Source of the DNA: Kibdelosporangium sp. MJ126-NF4
Lineage (GTDB): Bacteria > Actinomycetota > Actinomycetes > Mycobacteriales > Pseudonocardiaceae
Direction: 5' to 3'
Assembly (NCBI RefSeq): GCF_000826545.1
Contig: NZ_CDME01000006.1
Location: 31,063 to 95,062, forward strand
Length of the DNA: 64,000 nucleotides
Notes under the pieces: generated by a model
What the model saw: the letters and a program-made list of their open reading frames with translations, nothing else
The model's database searches: none
What the model was told of the DNA's origin: nothing
Position numbers and translations under genes: made by a program
Shown: positions 35,938 to 44,637 of the stretch, piece by piece
Numbering within the stretch: position 1 is the first letter of the stretch
Layout: each line of letters opens with the position of its first letter

Positions 35938-37229
35938 TGTTCCGGCTTCTCGCCGATCACGGACGGGGCGATCGTGCGCTCGTCACCGAAGATGTCCTCG
36001 GTCTCCATCAGGTAGTCCGGCGTCTCGTGCTCGGTGTCGTCCTCGCCGTCCGCCTGACGGCCACCGCCGCCGGGACCCATTCCGGCCTGGCCACCACGGC
36101 CACCGGGGCCCATGTTGCTGCCGCCGGGACCGGCGCCCGCGCCGGGACGCCCCTGCCGGGCCTCGTCCATCGAGGAGTTGGGCCCGAAGCCCGCGTTCGC
36201 GTTGCCGAGGCCACCGCGTCCGCTCGAGTTCTGGCCGCCGCCACCGGAGCCGACGCCGCCACCGGGGATACCGGGACGGCCACCCGTGCCGGGGCCCTGG
36301 CCGCCGCCGAACTGGCCACCGCCGGACACGAACGGGCCGCCACCCCACTGGTTGGGCTGGCCTCCGCTCGGCGGGAACGGCGGTTGCATCGGCGCCTTCG
36401 GCGGCAGACCGGGGTGGTTCTGCGGCGGAGTCGAGTAGTTCTGCATCGGGGTGAGCTGGTTGGGCGACGTGTGGCTGTTCTGCGGCACGTGCTGGTTCGG
36501 CGTCACGTTCGGCGACGGCGCGGACTGCGAGCCGATCGGCGAGTGGTGCACCGCGTTGGGCTGCGTCTGCTGGTTGTGGTGCACGCTCGTGGTGCCGTGC
36601 ATGCCGCTGCTGTCGACCGAGCCGCTGTGCAGGCCGGGCGCGGGCGGCGGCGTGTCGACGACGAGCTTCGGCGGTTCCTCGAAGTTGCCGAGCGTGTCAG
36701 CGTTCCAGTCGCTGCTCTTCTCGTACTTCTGCATCGCCTGCACGGCCTTGCGGGCCGCCTCGTCCGACGCGCGCTCCTGCGCCTCGTGGTCGGCCGCCTG
36801 CAACGCCACTGCGGCGGCTGGGCCCGGGTTGCCGAACATCGCGGCGGCGCCCGCGCCGACCATCTGCCAGCCGGACGGCTCCGGCGTGGTCACCTGCTTG
36901 GGCGGCGGCACCTCGTGCCGGGCGTCGCTGACGTAGTTGCCCTGCAGCTCGAAGGACGACTTCATCACGTTCGAGCCGCTCTCGGCCTTGCCTGCCCACT
37001 CCTTGAGCGGGCTCATGCCGGAGAGCGCCTGCTCGGCCGACACACCCTCCCAGTTCACGTTCAGGTCACCGAGCTTCTGGTGCAGGGTCGCGCTGATCTC
37101 GTTCAGACCCGCCGACAGGGTTCCCCAGAAGTCGGCCGGGGCGTCGGAGGCGTTCGCACCCGGACCCGCGTTGATCATCTCGAAGATGGCCTTGTGCTCA
37201 AGGCCCATCCACCTGATGTCGCTGTTCAT
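35934..37229 (-). CDS. PPE-like/WXG-type secreted protein with Gly/Pro/Gln-rich tail
   Basis: A 431-residue protein. Residues ~1-120 form a helical PPE-like domain (IRWMGLEHKAIFEMINAG, WGTLSAGLNEISATLHQKL, NWEGVSAEQALSGMSPLKEWAGKAESG). The remainder is a long disordered region rich in Pro, Gln, His and Asn, then a Gly-rich stretch (about residues 290-395), and an acidic end (DYLMETEDIFGDE) that is often conserved in actinomycete PPE-like proteins. Likely exported by an ESX system as a partner of the small protein encoded just upstream, and chaperoned by the EspG-family protein downstream. Confidence 0.8.
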   Translation of the reverse strand: MNSDIRWMGLEHKAIFEMINAGPGANASDAPADFWGTLSAGLNEISATLHQKLGDLNVNWEGVSAEQALSGMSPLKEWAGKAESGSNVMKSSFELQGNYVSDARHEVPPPKQVTTPEPSGWQMVGAGAAAMFGNPGPAAAVALQAADHEAQERASDEAARKAVQAMQKYEKSSDWNADTLGNFEEPPKLVVDTPPPAPGLHSGSVDSSGMHGTTSVHHNQQTQPNAVHHSPIGSQSAPSPNVTPNQHVPQNSHTSPNQLTPMQNYSTPPQNHPGLPPKAPMQPPFPPSGGQPNQWGGGPFVSGGGQFGGGQGPGTGGRPGIPGGGVGSGGGGQNSSGRGGLGNANAGFGPNSSMDEARQGRPGAGAGPGGSNMGPGGRGGQAGMGPGGGGRQADGEDDTEHETPDYLMETEDIFGDERTIAPSVIGEKPEQ

Positions 37230-37243
37230 CGTGCCAAACCCCC

Positions 37244-37630
37244 TCAGACGTCCTCGAAGCCCTTACCGCGCCAGCGGTCGGTGTTGGTTCCCTCGACGCG
37301 CACGTAGTGGTCGTATGCAGACTGCAGCGCGTCACCGGAGTTCTTCAACTCCTGGCCGTACTTGGTCAGCGCCTCGATCGCCGCGATCCGGCCGGTACTG
37401 CCGTTGCCGGTCTCGAACCTGGACGCGGTGGTCGCGCTGACCGGGTCCCTCGCCCATGGCGGCGTCGGCAGCGCCCTGAGCTGCTTGACCAGATCGTCGA
37501 TCTTGCGCGCGGCCTCGAAGAACGCGTCACGGGCGCCCGGAATCGCGGGCGGGTTGACCTTCACTGTGTGCGACGACCCCGAACCTGTGGGGCTCGGTGC
37601 CGACGACCCCCCACCATCAGCTATCAACAC
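37244..37630 (-). CDS. Small helical protein, probable PE/EsxB-like partner of the PPE-like protein
   Basis: A 128-residue protein with a Ser/Gly/Pro-rich start and two amphipathic helical stretches (GARDAFFEAARKIDDLVKQLRAL and GRIAAIEALTKYGQELKNSGDALQSAYDHYVRVEG). Such proteins commonly precede PPE-like genes in Pseudonocardiales and may be the dimer partner. No exact WxG motif or YxxxD/E export tag is seen apart from YDHYVRVE near the end. GTG 37630 follows GGGAG. The PPE-like gene starts 14 bases downstream. Confidence 0.68.
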   Translation of the reverse strand: MLIADGGGSSAPSPTGSGSSHTVKVNPPAIPGARDAFFEAARKIDDLVKQLRALPTPPWARDPVSATTASRFETGNGSTGRIAAIEALTKYGQELKNSGDALQSAYDHYVRVEGTNTDRWRGKGFEDV

Positions 37631-37753
37631 GGCGCGTCTCCCTGATCTGCCTGTGTGTTTGCGACGACTTTAGCTCTGATGTAAGCGGCTGGGGAGTGGT
37701 TCCCACAACCTCACAAGTTTGTGCTGTGAATTTGTGACTCACAAGATGATCCA

Positions 37754-38359
37754 TCATGACGACACGAGCACCTTCATAGCGGCGGCCGCGGCCTTGGTGG
37801 CGTTGGCACACAGTTCGCTCATGGGCGGATCAGTACCGGGGATGTCATCCGTCCACTGCACGTAGAACATCTGCTTGTCAGCCACGTCGACGGCCACGTA
37901 ACAGTCGCTCTTGTAGTTGCCCTCGAGCACCAGCGCGGGGTAACCCTCCATGGTGACCGGCCTGGACACCGCCGCGGTCGCGCCGTACTCGAGCGCGTTG
38001 AAATTCATGGCGTGAATCAACTGCATACCGAAGCCACGCTTCATCTCGCTCACCAGGCAGGCCTCGGAGTCCTTGAAACCAAGTGCGGGTTTGGCGGACG
38101 GCTTCTGCCCGGCGAAACCCAGCTCGCCGATGATCTTTTCGACGACCGAACAAGGCGGGACGGCCTTCAGGTCGATCGACTTCGGCCGCGTCGACTGCGG
38201 CTTGGCCGAAGTGGTGGCCGACGGCGGCGCGGCGGTTTCCGTGAACGTGGTGGAACCCATGTCAGAACTGGGTGCGGCAGTCGGCGAACCCGGTTCAGCG
38301 GTCGAACACGCCGTGACTGTCAGTAGCAACGCCAGTATCCCCGCCCGAACACTCCCCAT
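37754..38359 (-). CDS. DUF3558 lipoprotein
   Basis: A 201-residue lipoprotein with signal peptide and lipobox (LTVTAC, Cys18). A Thr/Ser/Pro linker leads into the DUF3558 domain (LKAVPPCSVVEKIIGELGF, KDSEACLV, YPALVLEGNYKSDCYVAVDVADKQMFYVQW, LCANATKAAAAAM) with its two typical Cys pairs. Function unknown; in actinomycetes it frequently neighbours type VII secretion genes, as here. Transcribed in the same direction as the PPE-like set with 123 bases between. Confidence 0.88.
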   Translation of the reverse strand: MGSVRAGILALLLTVTACSTAEPGSPTAAPSSDMGSTTFTETAAPPSATTSAKPQSTRPKSIDLKAVPPCSVVEKIIGELGFAGQKPSAKPALGFKDSEACLVSEMKRGFGMQLIHAMNFNALEYGATAAVSRPVTMEGYPALVLEGNYKSDCYVAVDVADKQMFYVQWTDDIPGTDPPMSELCANATKAAAAAMKVLVSS

Positions 38360-38421
38360 GCCCCAGCACGCTACAGAACCCCACTCCGCTGCGTGTCCGG
38401 AACGACACCTACGATCGCCGA

Positions 38422-38973
38422 ATGTCGCCGGACATCACGCCCGAGATGCGGGCGAGCGCGAAGAGTAACCCGAACACGTGGCTCTACGTGATCGATCCGC
38501 TGTTCGAGGCCGAGGCAGACGTCCCACCGTGGGGCGTCGTCGGGGCGTACCCGGTGGACGCCACCGGCGAGATAGAGGACAACTTCCAGCCCAACGACCG
38601 CTACCGGCCCTCGCCGCAGGCACTGCGCATGCCAGCCCCGGAAAGCGCGGTCGACGAGCTGCTCCAGCTGATCAGGACAGGTCACCGCGACCCCGCCGAC
38701 CTGCCGCCGCTGCTGCGGGAGTCGACGCTGCTGCTGTACGCGCGCTCGTCCGAAGATCATGACCTGTTCGGGTTCCCGGACCCGGACGGGCGAGTTTTCG
38801 TGCCTGTCTGCACTGTTCAGGAGCATGTTCCGGCCGCCTGGCCAGGATGGCGCGAGATCACCGGCGGCGAGATCGCGCGACTGCTGAACGGCTTCCCGCT
38901 GCTGGTCAACCCGATCGGCCCACTGAGCGCGATCGTGCCAGCGCAACTGCTGGCCGAGGTGCCGGTCGGCTGA
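38422..38973 (+). CDS. Type VII secretion system-associated protein (SseB-like)
   Basis: A 183-residue soluble protein. The N-terminal ITPEMRASAKSNPNTWLYVIDPLFE and PPWGVVGAYPVDATGEI, followed by NDRYRPSPQALRMPAPESAVDELLQLIRTG and a SseB-type C-terminal domain, match a group annotated as type VII secretion-associated in actinomycetes. The role is unknown. Divergent from the DUF3558 gene with 62 bases between, so the two may share a regulatory region. Assignment is by memory of the family pattern. Confidence 0.72.
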   Translation: MSPDITPEMRASAKSNPNTWLYVIDPLFEAEADVPPWGVVGAYPVDATGEIEDNFQPNDRYRPSPQALRMPAPESAVDELLQLIRTGHRDPADLPPLLRESTLLLYARSSEDHDLFGFPDPDGRVFVPVCTVQEHVPAAWPGWREITGGEIARLLNGFPLLVNPIGPLSAIVPAQLLAEVPVG

Positions 38974-39028
38974 CCCGGCGCACATTCACACGATCGGATT
39001 AACCTTCCGAGGTTCGACTGGAGGGCGG

Positions 39029-39520
39029 CCGCCGCGCGCAAAGAGCGCTAGTTGTAGCGCGTGAGCGCAGGAGTGTGCGACGCGCGAATGAGCATGCGGC
39101 CTGCGCGCCAGCGCAGGGGTGTGGTTCGTGGGGTGTCCCTCCCGTATGGCCTGGGCGCAGCCATACCACGGCGTGTCGGGAGGTCGGCCTACGAAACTGG
39201 CGTGCCCGGCGCGAGGCGGTACCGACCTCCCGGCACGTCGTGGTTTCCTTTGGCAGGTCATACGGGAGGGGCGCCCCGCGCCCCCCACTCGACCCAGGAA
39301 ATCACGTGAGCTGAGCCAACCGGCGCGAGAAACGAAGAGGTCTGTGGTGTCCCTCTTGGAGGCCTGCCCGCCGGTGAGGCATCTCTGTTTCTCTTCCCCC
39401 ACACCCCACAAGACAGTCCCCCACCCAACCCGGGGGGCGTCCCTGCTCCAGCCTACCGCCCATAACACCTGGTCAAAGGGCTACCAGCGAGTTGTGGACA
39501 ACCAGATTTGCCGAAGGTTC
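39029..39520 (-). repeat. Structured repeat R2 (short form)
   Basis: About 490 bases. The copy comprises a hairpin A (39122-39290, outer arms GGGGTGTCCCTCCCGTATGG and CATACGGGAGGGGCGCCCC), a single arm of hairpin B (39352-39385, CCTCTTGGAGGCCTGCCCGCC), and the terminal module T in reverse orientation (39400-39520) with GTTGTGGACAAC at 39491-39502 and GGTCAA at 39471-39476. Compared with R1 it lacks the second half of the palindrome. No coding sequence is credible. Confidence 0.82.
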
Positions 39521-39534
39521 CTTTACTTCGGCAA
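39508..39534 (-). terminator. Terminator hairpin of the GGDEF-EAL gene
   Basis: Perfect 9-bp arms (TTGCCGAAG and CTTCGGCAA) with a 9-base loop, 10 bases downstream of the gene's stop on the minus strand. Its distal arm overlaps the edge of repeat R2. Confidence 0.65.
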
Positions 39535-39544
39535 GGCACTTTCG

Positions 39545-41773
39545 TCAGGTGGATGACGTCGCTGCCGTGAGCCAGCGTTCGATCGCTTCCGGCGGGCCTG
39601 ACTTCGCGTAGAGCCAGCCCTGGGCGCAGTCCGCGCCGATTCGGCGCAGGCGATCGGCTTGCTCGGTCGTCTCCACGCCCTCTGCTGTCACGGTCAGGCC
39701 GAGCAGGTGGGCCAACGAGACCAGGGTTCGGACGATCTGGGTGTCGACCAGGCTCGCGTTGCCGGGATCTCGCAGGCCTTCGAGGAAGGATCCCGCGATC
39801 TTCAGCGTCCGCACCGGCAGGACGCGCAGGTACGCCAGGTTCGAGTAGCCCGTGCCGAAGTCGTCGATCGCGATGGTCAGGCCGAGGTCCACCAGGGTTC
39901 GCAGCATCTCCAGCGGCTCGCCGGTCGCGCCCATGATCGCGCTCTCAGTGAGCTCGAGCTGAACGCGGTGCGCGGGAAGGCCGGTTTCCGCGAGGATCTT
40001 GCGGATGTCGTCGACCAGTCCGGGGTCGCGGCACTGGCGGACGGCCAGGTTGACGCTCACGTACGGCGCGTCGTCGCCGAAGCGGTCCCACCACTGCTTC
40101 GCCTGCACGCAGGCTGTCCTCAGCACCCAGCGTCCCAACGGGACGATCAGGCCCGTCTCCTCCGCCAGTCCGATGAACCTGTCCGGGCCCAGTGGGCCGA
40201 ACTCCGGGTGCCGCCAGCGGACCAGGGCTTCCACGCCGTGCAGCTCGCCGTCGGGCAGGCGGACGATCGGCTGGTAGTCCACATAGAACTCTTCACGCTC
40301 CAGTGCCGCCGGCATCCTTGCCGACAGGGTGAAGCGGGCGACCTCGTGCGCGTTTCGCTCCGGGTCGAAGCAGGCGTATTGGTCTTTTCCGTCCGATTTG
40401 GCCCAGTAGAGCGTCACGTCCGCGTCACGCATCGTGTCCGCAGGGGTGGTGCCTTCACACGGACGCTCGACGATGCCGATGCTCGCGGACACCGTCAGGT
40501 CATGGCCCCCGATGCGCACTGGTTCGCGCAGGGCCGAGAGGATCTTCTCGGCCAGGAGCGTCAGGTCCTTCAGGGACGGGCAGTCCTGGACCAGGACCAC
40601 GAACTCGTCGCCGCCCATCCTGGCGACCATCCGGTCGGGACCGTCCACGAGTACGCCGAGCCGGGAGCCGACCGCGACCAGCAGCTGGTCGCCGACGTCG
40701 TGGCCGAGGCTGTCGTTGATCACTTTGAAGCCGTCGACGTCCATGTAGCAGAGACCGACCCGGGTGTCCCCGCCGATCGCGAAGACTTCGTTGAGTCGCT
40801 CCTGGAACAGCGCGCGGTTCGGCAGGCCGGTCAGCGGGTCGTGCGTCGCCTCGTGCCGCAGGCGCCGCTGCAGGGTGTGCCGCTCGGTGATGTCCTCGAT
40901 CATCCCGACCAGGTACTGCGGCCGCCCGGCCTCGTCGCGGACGACCGAGACCTTCATGTTGGTCCGCAGTGTCACGCCGTCGCGGCGACGGAAACGGCGC
41001 TCCACCTGGTAGTTGTCGCGCAGCCCTTGGAGCGCCTCGTCGTACTCCTCGCGCAGCCGCGCAGGCATGTCCTTCTCGAAGAACTCCTCGATGTTCATCG
41101 TGCGCAGTTCGGACAGTGGCAGTCCGAGCAGTTCGGACAGTGCGCGGTTGGCGTCGATCATGTTGCCGCGCATGTCGCAGATGCCGATGCCGACGGCCGC
41201 TTCGTGGAACACCGCCTGGAAACGGGCCTCGCTGGCCCGCAACGCTGCGTGTGCGCCGCGGCGGGCGTCCATCACCGCCGCGCGGACCGAATCCGGTTGT
41301 TGATCTTCCAGATTTCGTTCGCTGATCGCCTCGTTGAATCCGGTCACGAGCGAGGCCAGAATTTTCGGCATTCGCAGGATCGCCCGTTCGGACGAGTCCG
41401 TCAGTGCGGGGAGGTCATCGCCTATCACCCGGATGGACGCGGCCAGCGATTCTGTTTCCGCGAAACGCATCCGGACCAGCTCGATGCCGATCCACTCGAC
41501 GCTCTGCTGCGGATAGGTGTCCGCGCCGGCGGCATCGACGAGCATCTTGCTGAACTCGGTCAGCCGCTCGACGATCTCCTCGGTCTCCAGCGCGACATAG
41601 CTGGTGTTCCGGACGGCCGCAGCCCAGCGCCGAGCGAGGTGTTCACACCCGCCCGACACCTCGGCCGCGGGCCAGCTCGGGCTCTCCACCGTCCACACCC
41701 TTCGGCACTCGCACGATCGATCCAACTGGCCGGCCGAGGCAACCTTACCGGCTTTGAACAGCAACGTACTCAT
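39545..41773 (-). CDS. PAS-GGDEF-EAL cyclic-di-GMP turnover protein
   Basis: A 742-residue soluble protein. Residues 1-175 are a helical region of unknown role, a PAS domain spans ~180-300, GGDEF ~305-470 and EAL ~480-735. The synthase motif is canonical (MGGDEF, 386-391), but the RxxD inhibitory site upstream reads DGPD, so product inhibition may be lost. The phosphodiesterase retains E515 (EAL), Asn in VSVNL, Glu in LELTES, DD637-638, Lys658 and AEGVET, but the conserved Asp of LKID is Ala660 (LKIAGSF). ATG 41773 is chosen because the upstream frame is antisense to the lysozyme gene. With RsiG at 4.7 kb it suggests active c-di-GMP signalling. Confidence 0.9.
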   Translation of the reverse strand: MSTLLFKAGKVASAGQLDRSCECRRVWTVESPSWPAAEVSGGCEHLARRWAAAVRNTSYVALETEEIVERLTEFSKMLVDAAGADTYPQQSVEWIGIELVRMRFAETESLAASIRVIGDDLPALTDSSERAILRMPKILASLVTGFNEAISERNLEDQQPDSVRAAVMDARRGAHAALRASEARFQAVFHEAAVGIGICDMRGNMIDANRALSELLGLPLSELRTMNIEEFFEKDMPARLREEYDEALQGLRDNYQVERRFRRRDGVTLRTNMKVSVVRDEAGRPQYLVGMIEDITERHTLQRRLRHEATHDPLTGLPNRALFQERLNEVFAIGGDTRVGLCYMDVDGFKVINDSLGHDVGDQLLVAVGSRLGVLVDGPDRMVARMGGDEFVVLVQDCPSLKDLTLLAEKILSALREPVRIGGHDLTVSASIGIVERPCEGTTPADTMRDADVTLYWAKSDGKDQYACFDPERNAHEVARFTLSARMPAALEREEFYVDYQPIVRLPDGELHGVEALVRWRHPEFGPLGPDRFIGLAEETGLIVPLGRWVLRTACVQAKQWWDRFGDDAPYVSVNLAVRQCRDPGLVDDIRKILAETGLPAHRVQLELTESAIMGATGEPLEMLRTLVDLGLTIAIDDFGTGYSNLAYLRVLPVRTLKIAGSFLEGLRDPGNASLVDTQIVRTLVSLAHLLGLTVTAEGVETTEQADRLRRIGADCAQGWLYAKSGPPEAIERWLTAATSST

Positions 41774-41913
41774 GCCCGCAACTGTCAAGTTGGTTAACCC
41801 TAGTGATTCTTTCACACCAAAGCGTGACAAATGGGTAGTTATGGGCTCACAATCCTGACTCAGGCGGCTACTTTCAGTAAGCCGTCTAGTGAGGGCAAGG
41901 AAAGGGCATCCCC

Positions 41914-42750
41914 ATGAAGATCCCTGCAATCCCAAGGGGCCGCCGCCGCATGCTAACCGCAGTGGTGTCAGCCTCTGTTCTCCTGTTCGGCACGTTACCT
42001 GCCAGCGCCCAGCCGGAGACGACAATCGACCAGGTCGACCGGTACGTTGCCGAGAACGACCACCCGATGGGCTCCCAGATCGCCAAGTACGAGGGCAACC
42101 AGCAGATGGTGCTGGTGCCGCAGGACATCGGCGTGCAAGCCGTTGTCTACGGCATCGACGTCAGCGGCTGGCAGGGCAATGTGGACTGGGCCCACTGGTG
42201 GGGCCAGGGCAAACGGTTCGCCTACGTCAAGGCGACCGAGGGAACGGGCTACCGAAACCCGTACTTCGCCCAGCAGTACAACGGTTCCTACAACGTCGGC
42301 ATGATCCGTGGTTCCTACCACTTCGCCCAGCCCGCGGCCTCCGGCGGCGCGGCGCAGGCGGACTTCTTCGTCAACAACGGCGGCGGCTGGTCGCGTGACG
42401 GCAAGACGCTGCCCGGCGCGCTCGACATGGAGTACAACCCCAACGGCGCAACCTGTTACGGGCTGTCCCCGTCGGCCATGACCGGCTGGATCAAGTCCTT
42501 CAGCGACCGCTACAACGCCCGGACGGGCCGTTACCCGGTGATCTACACGAGCACCAGCTGGTGGTCGCAGTGTGTCAACGGGGACTTCTCGTCGACGAAC
42601 CCCTTGTGGATTGCCAGGTACGCCTCCGCGCCCGGCGCTTTGCCGAACGCGTGGGGCTTCTACACGATCTGGCAGTACTCATCCAGCCCGATCGACCAGA
42701 ACCAGTTTAACGGCGCCTACGACCGCTTGCAGGCACTGGCAAACGGCTAG
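41914..42750 (+). CDS. Secreted GH25 lysozyme
   Basis: A 278-residue exported muramidase. A signal peptide ends near PASAQP (residue 33), a short spacer follows, and the catalytic GH25 barrel begins at VYGIDVSGWQGNVDW. Asp82 and the Asp171-x-Glu173 pair (ALDMEYN) are the expected active-site acids. Other family segments are YVKATEGTGYRNPYF, GSYHFAQP and YTSTSWW. It hydrolyses peptidoglycan between MurNAc and GlcNAc. Divergent from the GGDEF-EAL gene; its stop overlaps the convergent LysR gene by 4 bases. Confidence 0.93.
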   Translation: MKIPAIPRGRRRMLTAVVSASVLLFGTLPASAQPETTIDQVDRYVAENDHPMGSQIAKYEGNQQMVLVPQDIGVQAVVYGIDVSGWQGNVDWAHWWGQGKRFAYVKATEGTGYRNPYFAQQYNGSYNVGMIRGSYHFAQPAASGGAAQADFFVNNGGGWSRDGKTLPGALDMEYNPNGATCYGLSPSAMTGWIKSFSDRYNARTGRYPVIYTSTSWWSQCVNGDFSSTNPLWIARYASAPGALPNAWGFYTIWQYSSSPIDQNQFNGAYDRLQALANG

Positions 42751-43616
42751 CCGCGACCATGTCCGGCCGCGGCGACCGCGTCGAGCAGCGCGGTCGCCGC
42801 GGCACTGGCCGTCTCAGGCGTGACGACGACGGTGTCCCACGAGGGCAGGGCACCGTCGACGCCGACGAACCGCACCTGGTCGGTCTTGACCGAAAAGGAC
42901 TGTGGCACCAGCGCCACACCGAGGCCGAAGCGGACGAGGTCGAGCAGCGAGTGCACGTCGTTGACCTCGAAGGCGATCCGCCGCTCGGCGAGCACAGAGT
43001 CGACGAGGTCGCGCGACCCCCAGTCTTGTTGGAAATCCACAAACGGCTCACCGGTCAGGTCAGTCAGTGACACCGCGATCCGGTTGGCCAGCGGATGCTC
43101 CAAACCACACGCCAGCACAAGGGGTTCGCTGGCCAAAGGGCGGATCCGCACATCGTCCACCGGGCGCAACGGCCGTGCCACCAAGGCAATGTCCAACCGG
43201 CCCGCTCGTACCTGATCGACAAGATGGCGCGAACCGCCCTGCCGCAACTGGATCTCCACGCCCGGATGCGCCGCGTGGAAGCGGGCAAGGACCTGGGGCA
43301 CGTTCACCACGTGCACGCACTGCAGCGTCCCGACCGCCAGGTTGCCCCGGACGAGGCCCTGCACGGCCGCCACAGCGTCCCGCGCGGCGTCCGTGGCGCT
43401 CAGCGCCCGGCGCGCTTCGACGAGCAGCGCACGGCCCGCGGGCGTAAGTTCGACCTGCCGGGTACTTCTGATGAACAGCGACGCCCCCAACTCCCGCTCC
43501 AGCGAGCGGATCGCCGCCGACAGCCCGGACTGGGCCACGTGCAGCCGCTTGGCCGCGCGGGTGAAATGGCATTCGTCGGCGACCGCGACGAAGTACTCGA
43601 GCTGGCGGAGTTCCAC
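42747..43616 (-). CDS. LysR-family transcriptional regulator
   Basis: A 289-residue regulator. The N-terminal winged helix reads MELRQLEYFVAVADECHFTRAAKRLHVAQSGLSAAIRSLERELGASLF and the LysR substrate-binding domain follows. It is divergent from the aldo-keto reductase gene across 109 bases and is the obvious candidate for its regulator. The intergenic DNA has ATTAATC next to its start and ATTAAT again near 43665, which could be part of a LysR box. Confidence 0.92.
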   Translation of the reverse strand: MELRQLEYFVAVADECHFTRAAKRLHVAQSGLSAAIRSLERELGASLFIRSTRQVELTPAGRALLVEARRALSATDAARDAVAAVQGLVRGNLAVGTLQCVHVVNVPQVLARFHAAHPGVEIQLRQGGSRHLVDQVRAGRLDIALVARPLRPVDDVRIRPLASEPLVLACGLEHPLANRIAVSLTDLTGEPFVDFQQDWGSRDLVDSVLAERRIAFEVNDVHSLLDLVRFGLGVALVPQSFSVKTDQVRFVGVDGALPSWDTVVVTPETASAAATALLDAVAAAGHGRG

Positions 43617-43725
43617 GATTAATCACCCACTCTGCTCAATGGCATCTGTTTCCTCTGTTGGACAGATTAATACGGGTTGGCGCACGCTGAAGGCACACAG
43701 CGAACGGCAGAAGGAGACAACTTCC

Positions 43726-44586
43726 ATGCGGACTCGTCGGATCGGCGACACGCAGGTCAGCGCGATCGGCCTCGGCGGCATGCCGCTGTCGGTGGACGGC
43801 AGGCCGGACGAACAGCAGGCCGTCGCCACGGTCCACGCGGCGCTGGACGCCGGGGTCACCCTGATCGACACGGCGGACGCCTACAGCCTGAGCGACTCCG
43901 ACTTCGGGCACAACGAGTCGCTGATCGCGGCCGCCGTCGCCTCCTACAGCGGCGACACGTCCGACGTGCTGATCGCGACCAAGGGCGGGCACACCCGCAC
44001 CGCCGACGGCGGCTGGGCCCTCAACGGCACCCCGGCCTACCTCAAGCAGGCGTGCGAGGCGTCGCTGAAGCGGCTCGGGGTCGAGGCGATCGGCCTGTAC
44101 CAGTTCCACCGGCCCGACCCGGACGTGCCGATCGCCGAGTCGGTCGGCGCCGTGCGCGACCTGCTGGACGCGGGCAAGATCCGGTACGCGGGCGTATCGA
44201 ACTTCAACCCGGCCGAGATCAGGCAGGCGAACGAGATCCTCGGCGGCAGGCTGGCCGCGGTGCAGAACCAGTTCTCGCCGTCGTTCCGCTCCAGCGAGCC
44301 GGAGCTCGAACTGTGCGACGAACTGGGCATCGCGTTCCTGCCGTGGAGCCCGCTAGGAGGGATCAGCAAGGCAAGCGAGCTCGGGTCCCGGTTCGCCGCG
44401 TTCGCGGCCGTCGGCGGGGCGCGCGAGGTGAGCCCGCAGCGCGTCTGCCTGGCGTGGATGCTCGCCAAGTCGCCGACCGTCATCCCGATCCCCGGTTCGT
44501 CGCGCCCAGCCAGCATCCAGGACTCGGCCGCAGCCGTTGATCTCGTGCTGACCGGCGAGGAGATCGCGGCTCTCGACAAGTCCTGA
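43726..44586 (+). CDS. Aldo/keto reductase
   Basis: A 286-residue NADPH-dependent oxidoreductase barrel. The catalytic tetrad is Asp48, Tyr53, Lys86 and His128 (LIDTADAY, IATKGGH, YQFHRP). The C-terminal cofactor segment IPIPGSSRPASIQDSAAA is standard. AAGGAG lies 9 bases before ATG 43726. The substrate is unknown; the divergent LysR gene suggests inducible expression by an aldehyde or ketone. Confidence 0.92.
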   Translation: MRTRRIGDTQVSAIGLGGMPLSVDGRPDEQQAVATVHAALDAGVTLIDTADAYSLSDSDFGHNESLIAAAVASYSGDTSDVLIATKGGHTRTADGGWALNGTPAYLKQACEASLKRLGVEAIGLYQFHRPDPDVPIAESVGAVRDLLDAGKIRYAGVSNFNPAEIRQANEILGGRLAAVQNQFSPSFRSSEPELELCDELGIAFLPWSPLGGISKASELGSRFAAFAAVGGAREVSPQRVCLAWMLAKSPTVIPIPGSSRPASIQDSAAAVDLVLTGEEIAALDKS

Positions 44587-44597
44587 CCGAGTCTGCT

Positions 44598-44628
44598 GCA
44601 TCCGGCCCTACCGGCCAGGGCCGGATGC
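44598..44628 (+). terminator. Terminator of aldo/keto reductase gene
   Basis: Perfect 12-bp arms (GCATCCGGCCCT and its complement) with a 7-base loop, 11 bases after the stop codon and 9 bases before the next gene's start. Confidence 0.75.
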
Positions 44629-44637
44629 CCCCAAAAT

